IMG/VR virus record: IMGVR_UViG_3300046002_003911
Span: 1 to 43,376 of that record
Direction: 5' to 3' (one strand)
Length of the DNA stretch: 43,376 nucleotides
Source of the DNA: a virus
Positions 8,209 to 16,136 of this stretch are shown here, piece after piece (position 1 is the first letter of the stretch; every line of letters starts with the position of its first letter). A model generated the notes under the pieces. The model searched no databases. It was not told the DNA's origin and saw nothing but the letters and a program-made list of their open reading frames with translations. The position numbers were made by a program, and so were the translations under genes.

Positions 8209-8536
8209 TAGTTTGTCATTTAAAGAAGAGTATAGGTTAACAGGAACTTTGTGCAAAGACTCTATTGAACAATTGTTAGATTTGCCTGAAATTGATAAGG
8301 CGGCATTGATATCTTCTGTAAAAGAAGCATCTGTATCCATTGGTGAAGATACATTTACCGAGGTTATCAAATTGTTGAATATTCATAGAACACACAGAAA
8401 GGATTTCTTACTTGAAAATATGGTTGTGGCAAAGAGGAAATTAGAACAGATTGAATCAGAAATAAACAGTGCAATTGAATATCATAACGAATGTTTGAAG
8501 CACGTCATAAAGGTGGTCGAAGATGGCGACAACTGA
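8195..8536 (+). CDS. Hypothetical protein with C-terminal coiled coil, 113 aa
   Basis: The protein is mainly helical. Residues about 70-105 form a coiled coil (VVAKRKLEQIESEINSAIEY). It overlaps both neighbours, so it belongs to a tightly coupled run of small genes after the helicase. No family recognised. Confidence 0.65.
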   Translation: MKPFSSLSFKEEYRLTGTLCKDSIEQLLDLPEIDKAALISSVKEASVSIGEDTFTEVIKLLNIHRTHRKDFLLENMVVAKRKLEQIESEINSAIEYHNECLKHVIKVVEDGDN

Positions 8537-8705
8537 AATGGTCATTATTGAAACTGGTGATATGAAGATATTTTGGCAATGTTCCAATTGCGAAGAGATT
8601 CATAAAGCTACTGCCAAACTTGAGAAATCTAAAACGTGTCCTTCTTGTGATGCAGTCATTACAAAGTGGTACACCCAAGAGGATGAGTATCATGGCGACA
8701 TCTAA
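8523..8705 (+). CDS. Zinc-ribbon protein, 60 aa
   Basis: Two knuckles, CSNC (about 20-23) and CPSC (about 39-42), make a four-Cys zinc ribbon. The gene overlaps the preceding gene by 14 bases and the following one by 14. Zinc ribbons of this size in phages often contact nucleic acid or host polymerase; no partner can be named here. Confidence 0.7.
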   Translation: MATTEMVIIETGDMKIFWQCSNCEEIHKATAKLEKSKTCPSCDAVITKWYTQEDEYHGDI

Positions 8706-9108
8706 GAAACCTCGTAAGAAGTATGTTCGTAAACCTGTGATACGACCGTTTAATATCCGTGACCCTTGGTTGACCGAAGGTGACGCGTTAGCGGCAATGA
8801 TTGCATTGGACGCTGGTGTGTTGGGTCAATCTCATTTGAATATGTTAGTTGCTCATGCTGACATGGTTCGTAGATTTGGTAAGAATGTTGAAGAAGTCAA
8901 GCAAGCTGAGACAATCATAAGAATGTGTCATATCATAAACCAACGTCAAGACAAGCATGTTACCAAGTATGAGGAGTTACCCATTAGAGCAGCAATTAAG
9001 GTAACATTGCAGGCGTTACAAAAAGCAAGCAATAGGGAAGTATTTGATGCAGCAAGAGCCTCTATGCACGATATAGAGAAACACGGTGGTATAATTCTTT
9101 CTATTTAA
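8692..9108 (+). CDS. Conserved phage protein, 138 aa
   Basis: The ATG at 8692 is chosen because AGAGG lies about 9 bases upstream; the longer frame would overlap the zinc-ribbon gene more deeply. The N terminus is very basic (KKPRKKYVRKPVIRP) and the rest is alpha-helical (DALAAMIALDAGVLG). The basic tail suggests nucleic-acid binding. No family recognised with confidence. Confidence 0.65.
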   Translation: MATSKKPRKKYVRKPVIRPFNIRDPWLTEGDALAAMIALDAGVLGQSHLNMLVAHADMVRRFGKNVEEVKQAETIIRMCHIINQRQDKHVTKYEELPIRAAIKVTLQALQKASNREVFDAARASMHDIEKHGGIILSI

Positions 9109-9119
9109 AGGAAACTGAA

Positions 9120-9314
9120 ATGACTGATTTTAACGAAAATGACGAACTGATCGAAGCTAACAATATCACTAATGAAAGTGTTAAGCGTACCAGAAGCAAA
9201 CCTGTTGTCGTTGTCGTAAATGGTAAGGCTCAATGGTACAAAGGGGCGACCATGGAAGACATGAAAAAGGTTGCTGACTTTCTAGGACTTGAGTTCAAGT
9301 TGAGCATAAAATGA
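9120..9314 (+). CDS. Small hypothetical protein, 64 aa
   Basis: AAAGGA precedes the ATG by about 8 bases. It has an acidic N terminus followed by a basic VKRTRSKPVVVVVNGKAQWY stretch and a C-terminal helix. The stop overlaps the start of the next gene (ATGA), so it is coupled to the putative base-modification enzyme. Function unknown. Confidence 0.65.
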   Translation: MTDFNENDELIEANNITNESVKRTRSKPVVVVVNGKAQWYKGATMEDMKKVADFLGLEFKLSIK

Positions 9315-10183
9315 CTGACTTGACTAAAGATCAGCAAACGCTCTTTTATTGGATAAAAGAGCGTGAGTCTATCCGCATTAAGAAAGAAGCGGGTGAACCT
9401 AAACCTTGGACTGAAAATTCAATTTTACAAAAGTTCAAATTCTGCAATGTTCGTAGAGAGGATGACACTGTAAGCAAGTGGATTACTGAGGAATGGATTA
9501 AACCAAACGACCCACATCCAAATATGTGGTTTGCAATGGTCGTTGCGCGTTTGTTCAATTGGCCTCCGACGTTAGAAGAGATTTGCTTTCCTCATTTGGA
9601 CTTCCTTGAATTGAAAGAAAAATGGCGGCGCAATCTCAAAGGTCTGCGTGATGATGCTGGTGCTAAGATCTTCACAGGTGCTTACCTTGTTTCAACCAAT
9701 GGTATAAGTATGGACAAGATTGACTATGTTCTTGACCGTGTATTGACGCCCATTTGGATGAACGGTCTTCCACCTTCACTTGTTGAAAAATACACAAAGA
9801 CTGATGAACCATTGCGTCTTGAAGAATATTGGAAACACTTAACTGAATTCGACGGTCTTGGTAGTTTCATGGCAGGACAAGTTGTTGCCGACCTAAAGTT
9901 CGCATCTGATTTAAAAGATGCACGCGATTGGATGACATGGGCACCTCTTGGCCCTGGGTCAATTCGCGGTTTGAACCGTTTTCATGGAAGAGATGTTAAT
10001 GCGACATTGAAACAGGAAGAAGGTCTCAAAGAAATGTTAGAAGCACAACAGTTGATCGCAGAAAACTTAGGGTTAGTACTACCAGTTCACAATGTGCAAA
10101 ATTGCTTTTGTGAATATGATAAGTATTTGCGTGTTAAGAATGGTGAAGGTCGCCCGCGTTCACTTTACCCAGGAGTCAAATAA
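9311..10183 (+). CDS. Alpha-glutamyl/putrescinyl thymine pyrophosphorylase-family protein (5-hmdU hypermodification)
   Basis: This 290-aa protein looks like the family called aGPT-PPlase or 5-hmdU DNA kinase helical domain. Those enzymes act on 5-hydroxymethyl-deoxyuridine in phage DNA and replace an activated hydroxymethyl group with an amino acid or polyamine. Seen here: the signature FCNVRRE (44-50) after a Lys/Trp-rich N terminus, a helix-hairpin-helix-like DNA-glycosylase-fold segment DGLGSFMAGQVVADL (181-195), WAPLGPGSIRGLNR (210-223) and a C-terminal NCFCEYDKYLR (264-274). The next gene is a thymidylate synthase homologue, the expected source of 5-hmdUMP. No separate P-loop 5-hmdU kinase was seen in this window. 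The family assignment rests on recalled motifs; the chemistry is inferred. Confidence 0.8.
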   Translation: MTDLTKDQQTLFYWIKERESIRIKKEAGEPKPWTENSILQKFKFCNVRREDDTVSKWITEEWIKPNDPHPNMWFAMVVARLFNWPPTLEEICFPHLDFLELKEKWRRNLKGLRDDAGAKIFTGAYLVSTNGISMDKIDYVLDRVLTPIWMNGLPPSLVEKYTKTDEPLRLEEYWKHLTEFDGLGSFMAGQVVADLKFASDLKDARDWMTWAPLGPGSIRGLNRFHGRDVNATLKQEEGLKEMLEAQQLIAENLGLVLPVHNVQNCFCEYDKYLRVKNGEGRPRSLYPGVK

Positions 10184-11154
10184 TGTTAACTATTAATGGA
10201 AACAATGTAAATGATATATTCCCAAGAGGTTTGAAACTCTTGAATGAAGAAGGTGTATTCCGGCCAAGTCGTAACGGCCCGACCATTGAAATAATGGAAC
10301 CAATTAGTGTCCGTTACAATTACCCAGATGAACGGGTTTTATTTGAACCATTGCGAGATTCCAACCCATTCTTCTCTTTGTTTGAATCGTTGTGGATGTT
10401 GGCGGGTAGAAGTGATGTTGCTTTTCTTGATCAATATAATAGTCAAATGAAGCAGTACAGTGATGACGGTAAAAGATTTAATGCCGCTTATGGGCAACGT
10501 CTTCGTTCAGCATTTGGTATTGATCAATTGGAAGCGGTTATACAACGCCTTAGAAAGAATCCTGATGATCGTCAAGCGGTATTGCAAATATGGGACGTTA
10601 ATGACCTTGAAAAAGAAACAAAAGACAGAGCTTGTAACCTTGTAATCACGCCGCGCATCCGCAAAGGTAAGTTAGATTGGACAGTTTTCAATCGTAGCAA
10701 TGATTATATCTACGGTATGTTGGGAGCCAATGCAGTACACATGTCGGTGATTCAAGAATATGTCGCTCGTATGGTTGGTGTGCCGATGGGTAGTTATGAA
10801 CAAATCAGTAATTGTATGCACGTTTACACAAAGTTGACACCACATTGGGAACGGTTGAAAGATCTACCTTTAGAAACCAACTGTCCTTATAAGTCAGCTA
10901 AGGTCACACCTTTTCCATTGATAACCAACAAGGAAAGTTGGATGTCTGATCTGTACACTTGGATGGATCAACCGTGGTCAGGTGTTCAATATGTTGACCC
11001 ATTCTTTGAGCATGTGACGAAGCCGATGGCTATTGCACACAAGGCACACAAGGACAACAATAATGGGTTAAAATACATCGGTGCCATTAAGGCATCCGAT
11101 TGGCGGTTAGCTTGTGAACAATGGTTAGCGAAAAGAGAAAATCATGTTGACTAA
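10183..11154 (+). CDS. Thymidylate synthase homologue (thymidylate synthase or dUMP hydroxymethylase)
   Basis: A 323-aa ThyA-fold protein. The probable catalytic Cys lies in DRACNLV (about 145-151), the NRSNDYIYG segment matches the phosphate/dUMP-binding RS.D region, and an Asn follows in GMLGANAVHMS. In this fold Asn at that position favours dUMP, whereas dCMP hydroxymethylases carry Asp. The family makes dTMP or, in hmU phages, 5-hydroxymethyl-dUMP from dUMP and methylene-tetrahydrofolate. Adjacency to the pyrophosphorylase-family gene favours the hydroxymethylase role. AGGAG lies upstream of the ATG, and the start abuts the previous stop (TAATG). Confidence 0.9.
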   Translation: MLTINGNNVNDIFPRGLKLLNEEGVFRPSRNGPTIEIMEPISVRYNYPDERVLFEPLRDSNPFFSLFESLWMLAGRSDVAFLDQYNSQMKQYSDDGKRFNAAYGQRLRSAFGIDQLEAVIQRLRKNPDDRQAVLQIWDVNDLEKETKDRACNLVITPRIRKGKLDWTVFNRSNDYIYGMLGANAVHMSVIQEYVARMVGVPMGSYEQISNCMHVYTKLTPHWERLKDLPLETNCPYKSAKVTPFPLITNKESWMSDLYTWMDQPWSGVQYVDPFFEHVTKPMAIAHKAHKDNNNGLKYIGAIKASDWRLACEQWLAKRENHVD

Positions 11155-11353
11155 ACAAGAAGTTCGTGATATATTGATAAGCAAGGGTTTTAAGATTCAG
11201 CAAGGACTTTCAGATCTTAAACCGTATGTTTACGATGCGGCAGACGCATTGATGAGAGCACTATTATCAAAAGTAAACCCGAAAGGCGCTTGCAATGGTG
11301 ATTGTGATCAAGGTAGAAAGTGTAATTGTGACTATTCAAAGGAGCAGAAATGA
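11144..11353 (+). CDS. Small Cys-rich C-terminus protein, 69 aa
   Basis: It overlaps the thymidylate synthase homologue by 11 bases and the following gene by 4. The N-terminal part is helical. The end, CNGDCDQGRKCNCD, has four closely spaced Cys that could bind a metal. Small proteins with this tail occur in other phages, but I know no function. Confidence 0.65.
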   Translation: MLTKQEVRDILISKGFKIQQGLSDLKPYVYDAADALMRALLSKVNPKGACNGDCDQGRKCNCDYSKEQK

Positions 11354-11865
11354 GCGAAGAGAATACATTCTGGACAAAATTGGCAAACGTTCAATATCGT
11401 GACAATGTTGTTCTTAAAGAAAAGGAAATGTCTTACGGTGATTCATGGAAAAAGCGCGGAGGTGTTGGTGCGTTTATGATGCTGGCCCGTAAGTGGGATC
11501 GTATTGAACTCCAATGTTCTGAATTGAAATACGACATATTCCAATGTGAACTGAACACAAAGGATGGTTTGTTGGATGACATTCAAGACTTACGTCGTTA
11601 TTTGACCCTTGTTGAAACAGAGATTGAAATGCGATCAACTTTTGTTAAACGATTCAATCGGCAACAAGAGATTGCAGAACAGTTTGAAAAGGTTCGTGAA
11701 GACGCAATGGCTGGAGCTGATCCAACTTCAAAAGGTTATGTCAACCAAGATCAAGGTGATGACCCTGCTGTAATTGAGCGTCAGCATCGTGACCGTAGAG
11801 ATGTGATGTTGAATACGGCTGACTTTTTAAAACGATACCCTTTTGCTAAAATTGCTGGTAATTGA
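11350..11865 (+). CDS. Nucleotide-modification-associated (Nmad1/DUF1599-like) protein, tentative
   Basis: A 171-aa helical protein. Residues about 28-90 carry the pattern YGDSWKKRGGVGAFMMLARKWDRIE followed later by DGLLDDIQDLRRYLTL, which resembles the all-alpha MazG/DUF1599 (Nmad1) group. In that group such acidic helices bind metal and nucleotides. Iyer and colleagues linked Nmad families to phage base modification; that link fits the two genes just upstream. The C-terminal third is charged and rich in Arg, Asp and Gln. The family call is from pattern memory and is not certain. It is the last gene before an intergenic hairpin. Confidence 0.5.
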   Translation: MSEENTFWTKLANVQYRDNVVLKEKEMSYGDSWKKRGGVGAFMMLARKWDRIELQCSELKYDIFQCELNTKDGLLDDIQDLRRYLTLVETEIEMRSTFVKRFNRQQEIAEQFEKVREDAMAGADPTSKGYVNQDQGDDPAVIERQHRDRRDVMLNTADFLKRYPFAKIAGN

Positions 11866-11869
11866 CAAG

Positions 11870-11919
11870 TTGTTGCATTAAACTGTAGGCGTACTGTGGT
11901 TTTACAGTACACCTACCAA
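11870..11919 (+). promoter_or_regulatory. Intergenic hairpin with possible weak promoter
   Basis: Inverted repeat GTAGGCGTACTGT...ACAGTACACCTAC (about 11885-11916) with one mismatch. TTGTTG (11870-11875) and TACTGT (11892-11897), spaced 16 bp, could be a weak promoter whose -10 lies inside the hairpin, as at 4992-5032. There is no T run, so it is not a typical terminator. AGGGTG precedes the ATG at 11933. Confidence 0.45.
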
Positions 11920-11932
11920 TAGGGTGATTAAA

Positions 11933-12115
11933 ATGGTTATTTGGAATAAATTTTCTGCTATAGAAAAACCTGAAATTCCGTTGGAAGAACTTGTTGTTTG
12001 CCCAAAGTGTGGGTCAGATGATACTTCTCATCTTCATACTCACGGCAATGCAAGTGTTCCAGAAACTGATTACGAATATTGCAATGACTGCAATTATCAA
12101 TGGGGGTTCGAATAA
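11933..12115 (+). CDS. Zinc-ribbon protein, 60 aa
   Basis: CPKC (about 23-26) and CNDC (about 50-53) form a zinc ribbon around a His-rich loop (SHLHTHG). The ATG at 11933 has AGGGTG upstream and is preferred over the GTG at 11924. The stop abuts the next start (TAATG). No specific function can be given. Confidence 0.65.
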   Translation: MVIWNKFSAIEKPEIPLEELVVCPKCGSDDTSHLHTHGNASVPETDYEYCNDCNYQWGFE

Positions 12116-12324
12116 TGTCAGACTGTTTCGATCATATGTATGAAGCACTTGACAGTCGTTGGGATGACAGATATGCTGGTGAATACGGCGGTTACGCTCC
12201 GCAACAACTCCGTTGTAAATACTGTAAAGAATTGATATCGTTTCATGGTAAAGTTCCTTGGGACGATAAAAAGAATCAACGTCACGAATGTGACTTTTCT
12301 AAATTATTGGAGACATCAAAATGA
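12115..12324 (+). CDS. Small putative zinc-binding protein, 69 aa
   Basis: Contains CKYC (about 34-37) and a downstream H...C (HECDF), which could complete a zinc site, plus an aromatic, Gly-rich middle (YAGEYGGYAP). Its start overlaps the previous stop, and GGGGG lies upstream of the ATG. Function unknown. Confidence 0.6.
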   Translation: MSDCFDHMYEALDSRWDDRYAGEYGGYAPQQLRCKYCKELISFHGKVPWDDKKNQRHECDFSKLLETSK

Positions 12325-12503
12325 AAGAGAAACGCGGTTTTGAATTCTTAATAGGTAAAACGATTACTTCTGTAAATCAAGAATCAGTCAATGTAGTTGT
12401 TATCAATTGCAAAGATGGTTCAAAATTTCTTATAGAAGCTGAAGATCGTCATTACGACATTGAAATAATAACTTGTAAAAGGCTTCAAAATGATCTGTCC
12501 TAA
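12321..12503 (+). CDS. Small beta-rich hypothetical protein, 60 aa
   Basis: ATGA overlap with the previous gene. The sequence reads as successive beta strands (KTITSVNQESVNVVVINCKDGSKF is the core) with little helix. It overlaps the next gene by 14 bases. No family recognised. Confidence 0.6.
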   Translation: MKEKRGFEFLIGKTITSVNQESVNVVVINCKDGSKFLIEAEDRHYDIEIITCKRLQNDLS

Positions 12504-12711
12504 CTGTCATGCAGATGTACAAGGTACTTGGATTGATGAAGGTATCGGAACTTACGAATACTGGGGTGCAAAATGCGTAGATAAACGCATGGCGTTCGTA
12601 TGCGAAGAGTGTGACGAACCACTTGAGTCAGAGATGACTTATGAAGAAGCGATGAACGAAGATGCGAGTGATTACGCCATTGAAAACTACCGCGATGAAA
12701 TGGGGTACTGA
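12490..12711 (+). CDS. Zinc-ribbon protein, 73 aa
   Basis: CPNC (3-6) and CEEC (about 38-41) form a zinc ribbon. The C terminus is acidic (YEEAMNEDASDYAIEN). It sits 2 bases before the glycosylase gene, so the two are probably co-translated. Function unknown. Confidence 0.65.
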   Translation: MICPNCHADVQGTWIDEGIGTYEYWGAKCVDKRMAFVCEECDEPLESEMTYEEAMNEDASDYAIENYRDEMGY

Positions 12712-12713
12712 AC

Positions 12714-13172
12714 ATGCAAACGTTCTTACCTTACCCGCATTTTGCCGAGTCTGCCAAAGTTCTTGATTACCGCAGACTCGGCAAACAACGTGTTGAAGTG
12801 CTTCAGTTGTTGAGCGCACTTTCTAACGGCCCTGATAAATGGGTTACAACACATTACGGAGCGCCAGTGAAACGTGCGACTCCTTGGTACAATCATCCTG
12901 CTGCAAAAATGTGGCGCGGTTATGAAGACGCTCTAGTTTATTATGGTGCTGTCATGTGTCGTGAGTGGTTGAATCGAGGTTACAAAGACACATGTCTTGA
13001 TAAGATTCAATCATTTGCAACAAAAAGTGTTATCACTGAACCACCTTGGTTAGGTGACAGTGACTTCCATGCCGCGCACCGTTCCAACTTGCTCCGCAAA
13101 GACCCTGTTCATTACGGCCAATTCGGCTGGACTGAACCTAACGATTTACCTTACATCTGGCCGACAATATGA
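12714..13172 (+). CDS. Pyrimidine-dimer DNA glycosylase/endonuclease V-like protein
   Basis: A 152-aa protein that resembles the Pyr_excise/endonuclease V-like group. Members carry the N-terminal pattern MQTFLPYPHFAESAKVLDYR followed by LGKQRVEV and end with a LLRKDPVHYG..GW motif; all are visible here (1-20, 23-30 and about 127-139). T4 endonuclease V removes UV-induced cyclobutane dimers through an N-terminal amine and an active-site Glu. Whether this relative acts on dimers or on another base is not known; beside a base-modification set it could instead process modified bases. It sits just upstream of the polymerase. Confidence 0.75.
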   Translation: MQTFLPYPHFAESAKVLDYRRLGKQRVEVLQLLSALSNGPDKWVTTHYGAPVKRATPWYNHPAAKMWRGYEDALVYYGAVMCREWLNRGYKDTCLDKIQSFATKSVITEPPWLGDSDFHAAHRSNLLRKDPVHYGQFGWTEPNDLPYIWPTI

Positions 13173-13345
13173 CAAAATATGTCTTTTATCTTTCACAACC
13201 TATTTGGATGGAACGCTACAAAAGCAAGCGTGTTGAACTTGTGGCCGAGACATTTGAAAAGGCTAAAGAAATAGTTCTTAACAAATATGACGGCTGGAGA
13301 ATATCAATGTTTTGGTACGTCTGGCCCAATAAGGAAAATGTATGA
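13169..13345 (+). CDS. Small basic hypothetical protein, 58 aa
   Basis: ATGA-type overlaps at both ends tie it to the glycosylase upstream and the polymerase downstream. It is basic and aromatic, with WMERYKSKRVELVAETFEKA in the centre and a C-terminal RISMFWYVWPN. Function unknown; possibly a polymerase accessory factor, on position only. Confidence 0.6.
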   Translation: MTKYVFYLSQPIWMERYKSKRVELVAETFEKAKEIVLNKYDGWRISMFWYVWPNKENV

Positions 13346-15327
13346 CCGATAAACTCTTTCTAGATCTTGAAGTCTATCCGAACTACTTCCTTGCCAAGTT
13401 CATGAACGACGAGGGTCGTTTTCGTGAGTTTGAAATGTATGAAGGGCAAGGATTAGACGTTGCCAAACTTCGCGCACTGCTCAATTCGTACACTGTCGTT
13501 ACTTTCAACGGAAATAACTACGACTGGCCCATTTTGTCACTTGCCCTTAATGGTGCAGATAACGAACAGTTGAAAGAAGCATCCGACGCCATCATTGTCA
13601 ACGACATGAAACCTTGGAACTTCTACAAGCATTTCCGTTGTCAAGCGTTGAGCTATGATCACATTGACATCAAGGAAGTTGCACCTGGAGTCATGGTCAG
13701 TTTGAAGTTGTACGCAGGGCGGCTCCATGCGCCAAAGATGCAAGACCTACCTTACGACCCTGATTCATTGTTGACGCGTGAACAGATGCAAGCGGTCAAC
13801 TTGTATTGCGGTAATGACTTACATGTGACCAAACAACTGTATGATGCAATCAAAGGGCGCGTTACTTTGCGGGAAACTATGTCAGCAGAATACCGCACTG
13901 ACCTCCGCAGCAAGTCTGACGCACAAGTAGCCGAGGCAGTGATTAAGACTGAACTATTCCGGTTAACCAGTAAGAAACTTGCCAAACCTTCTGTAAAAGA
14001 AAAGCAGTTCTTTTACAAGGTTCCGGAGTACATGAAATTTGAATCTGACCAATTGAACAATGTGTTTGAAATGGTCAAGCGTAGCCCATTTACTGCTAAG
14101 ACCAACGGTCAAATTGAAATGACTGAGGAATTGGCTAACACGTTGATTCACATCAATGGTTCAACTTACAAATTGGGTATCGGTGGTTTACACAGTCAGG
14201 AAAGCGAAGTAAGTCATTTGGCTGACGATGAGTATATGATTGTTGACCGTGATGTCACTTCGTATTATCCTAGTATCATTTTAAACCAAGGACTGTACCC
14301 TGAGACCCTTGGCCCGCACCTGTTAGAAGTGTTCAAAGTTCTTGTTGATCGGCGTGTTGCTGCCAAGCGCAAGAATCGTGAGCTTAAGAAGTTAGGGGTA
14401 AAGGGTCACGTTCATAGGTCAAGTATTGAAAAGGCGAACGGTCTTGTGCATTTTAACAGCCTTGCTAAAGAAGAAATTGCAGACGGTGCAAGTTATAAAG
14501 AGGATCTTGTTCGAGTCACTCTAGAACAAGATATCGAATTTGACCGTTCTGTTACTGTTATGGATTCATTACGAATCACAATTAACGGGGCATTCGGCAA
14601 ATTAGGTTCTGTTTACTCTGCTTTGTACGCACCTGACCTTATGATTCAAGTTACCGTCACCGGACAGTTGACTTTGTTGATGTTGATTGAGCGTTTTGAA
14701 ATGGCAGGTATTAAAGTAATCAGTGCGAACACTGATGGTATTGTGACTCGTTACCCGCACTCAAGACATGAAGAAGTTGCTGCAATTGTAAAACAGTTCG
14801 AACAAGAAACAATGTTTGAATTTGAGGACACGCACTATTCTGGACTATATTCACGCGATGTGAACAATTATATCGCTATCAAACCTGATGGTGAGGTCAA
14901 GACCAAAGGTACGTTCAAAGCAGGCGACTTGCAAAAGAATACGCAGAACGATATCTGCAATGAAGCGTTGATTGCTTACTTGAAAAACGGTACGCCAATT
15001 GAAGAAACCATCCGCGCTTGTAAGGACATACGAAAGTTTGTAACGGTGCGGACTGTAAAAGGCGGTGGGGTACATGCTGGCAATTACCTCGGTAAAGTTG
15101 TTCGCTGGTTCTATGGCACAGATTCACTTGGCACAATCAATTATGTCAAATCAGGAAATAAAGTACCACGGACAGACGGGTGTATACCTTTAATGGATCT
15201 ACCTATTGACTTTCCAAATAATGTAGATTACAATTTTTATATTAACGAGGTAAACGATTTGTTGATGGATATTGGTTTAGTTGCTCGCCCACCTGTAGTT
15301 AAGAAAACAAGGAGTAAGAAAGCATGA
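13342..15327 (+). CDS. Family B DNA polymerase
   Basis: A 661-aa replicative polymerase with proofreading exonuclease. Exo I DLE (8-10), Exo II FNGNNYD (55-61) and Exo III YCGND (155-159) are intact. Polymerase motif A is DVTSYYPSI (304-312), motif B RITINGAFGKLGS (411-423) and motif C NTDG (463-466), where the usual DTDS is reduced to NTDG with one catalytic Asp kept. The protein is short compared with T4 gp43 (about 900 aa), as in compact phage PolB. No protein-priming TPR insertion was recognised. The stop overlaps the glycosyltransferase start. Confidence 0.93.
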   Translation: MTDKLFLDLEVYPNYFLAKFMNDEGRFREFEMYEGQGLDVAKLRALLNSYTVVTFNGNNYDWPILSLALNGADNEQLKEASDAIIVNDMKPWNFYKHFRCQALSYDHIDIKEVAPGVMVSLKLYAGRLHAPKMQDLPYDPDSLLTREQMQAVNLYCGNDLHVTKQLYDAIKGRVTLRETMSAEYRTDLRSKSDAQVAEAVIKTELFRLTSKKLAKPSVKEKQFFYKVPEYMKFESDQLNNVFEMVKRSPFTAKTNGQIEMTEELANTLIHINGSTYKLGIGGLHSQESEVSHLADDEYMIVDRDVTSYYPSIILNQGLYPETLGPHLLEVFKVLVDRRVAAKRKNRELKKLGVKGHVHRSSIEKANGLVHFNSLAKEEIADGASYKEDLVRVTLEQDIEFDRSVTVMDSLRITINGAFGKLGSVYSALYAPDLMIQVTVTGQLTLLMLIERFEMAGIKVISANTDGIVTRYPHSRHEEVAAIVKQFEQETMFEFEDTHYSGLYSRDVNNYIAIKPDGEVKTKGTFKAGDLQKNTQNDICNEALIAYLKNGTPIEETIRACKDIRKFVTVRTVKGGGVHAGNYLGKVVRWFYGTDSLGTINYVKSGNKVPRTDGCIPLMDLPIDFPNNVDYNFYINEVNDLLMDIGLVARPPVVKKTRSKKA

Positions 15328-16136
15328 TCAAAGTCTTTATCCCTACCTATAAACGGTTGAACCGCCAGCCCACGTTACAAGCGCTCAATGCTGCGGGGGT
15401 GGCTACGGTATTAATAGTGCGCCCAGAGGAAGCGCAAGGGGCTTTAGATTTGGCCCAGAGGTTAAATTTAGGTAACGCACAGTGTACTGTTTACACGTTA
15501 CCCGAAGGTATCACCAACCTTGCTCAAACGCGGCAAGTTTTGATGGAGAACGTTGAAGATGACGTGGTCTTCATGATGGATGATGACTTATCATTTGCCG
15601 TGCGTGGTAAACGTGCCGATAATCCTTTGTACTTATCGGCTGCTGAAGCAAGTGATGTTCAAGAGATGGTCAAACAAGTTTACTACCATTGTGAAAAGGA
15701 AGGTTTGGCAGGAGTCTCAATGCGTGAAGGTAATAACCGCAAAGAGGAAGAGGTTGAATATTGTTCACGCATGTGCCGCGCATGGGCAGTTCACATGCCG
15801 ACGTTCCGTGCAATCGGCGCAAAGTTTGAACAATACCCTTCCGTTGAAGACTTTGATATTACGTTACAATTCCTTCTAGCCGGTAAGCGTAACGCAGTCT
15901 TGAACAATTTCACAACGAATCAGTTCGGTTCCAATACTGAAGGTGGTTGTTCTGAATACCGCACGATGGATGTGCAAAAAGAAGCTGCTGAAGCATTGGC
16001 AAGGAAGTATCCGTTATTTGTGAAGACTGTTAGTAAAGAAACAAAAACGAAAGTCACTTGGGGTGGTCAAACCCGCATAGATGTTCATGTACAATGGAAG
16101 AAGGCTTATAAGGAAGGATTGAAAAATGTCAAATGA
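15324..16136 (+). CDS. TET-associated-type glycosyltransferase (DNA base glycosylation)
   Basis: A 270-aa GT-A-fold glycosyltransferase. It has the N-terminal nucleotide-sugar strand FIPTYKR (5-11), LPEGITNLAQTRQ (about 59-71), the metal-binding MMDDDLSF (about 88-95) and a C-terminal GGCSEYRT...WGGQTRIDVHVQWKKAY pattern. This is the arrangement I know from TAGT enzymes, predicted to glycosylate hydroxymethylated bases in phage DNA. No TET/JBP dioxygenase was seen here, so the hydroxymethyl base may come from the thymidylate synthase homologue. It overlaps the polymerase and the radical SAM gene, which puts modification and replication in one operon. Confidence 0.85.
   Translation: MIKVFIPTYKRLNRQPTLQALNAAGVATVLIVRPEEAQGALDLAQRLNLGNAQCTVYTLPEGITNLAQTRQVLMENVEDDVVFMMDDDLSFAVRGKRADNPLYLSAAEASDVQEMVKQVYYHCEKEGLAGVSMREGNNRKEEEVEYCSRMCRAWAVHMPTFRAIGAKFEQYPSVEDFDITLQFLLAGKRNAVLNNFTTNQFGSNTEGGCSEYRTMDVQKEAAEALARKYPLFVKTVSKETKTKVTWGGQTRIDVHVQWKKAYKEGLKNVK

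Noticed and set aside
10183-11154. dCMP hydroxymethylase instead of a thymidylate synthase homologue
   Set aside because: The residue that distinguishes the two groups is Asn here (GANAVHMS), as in dUMP-using enzymes, not Asp.
12500-12819. Two leftward frames opposite the zinc-ribbon and glycosylase genes
   Set aside because: Both overlap recognised rightward genes completely or nearly so, and lack start signals.
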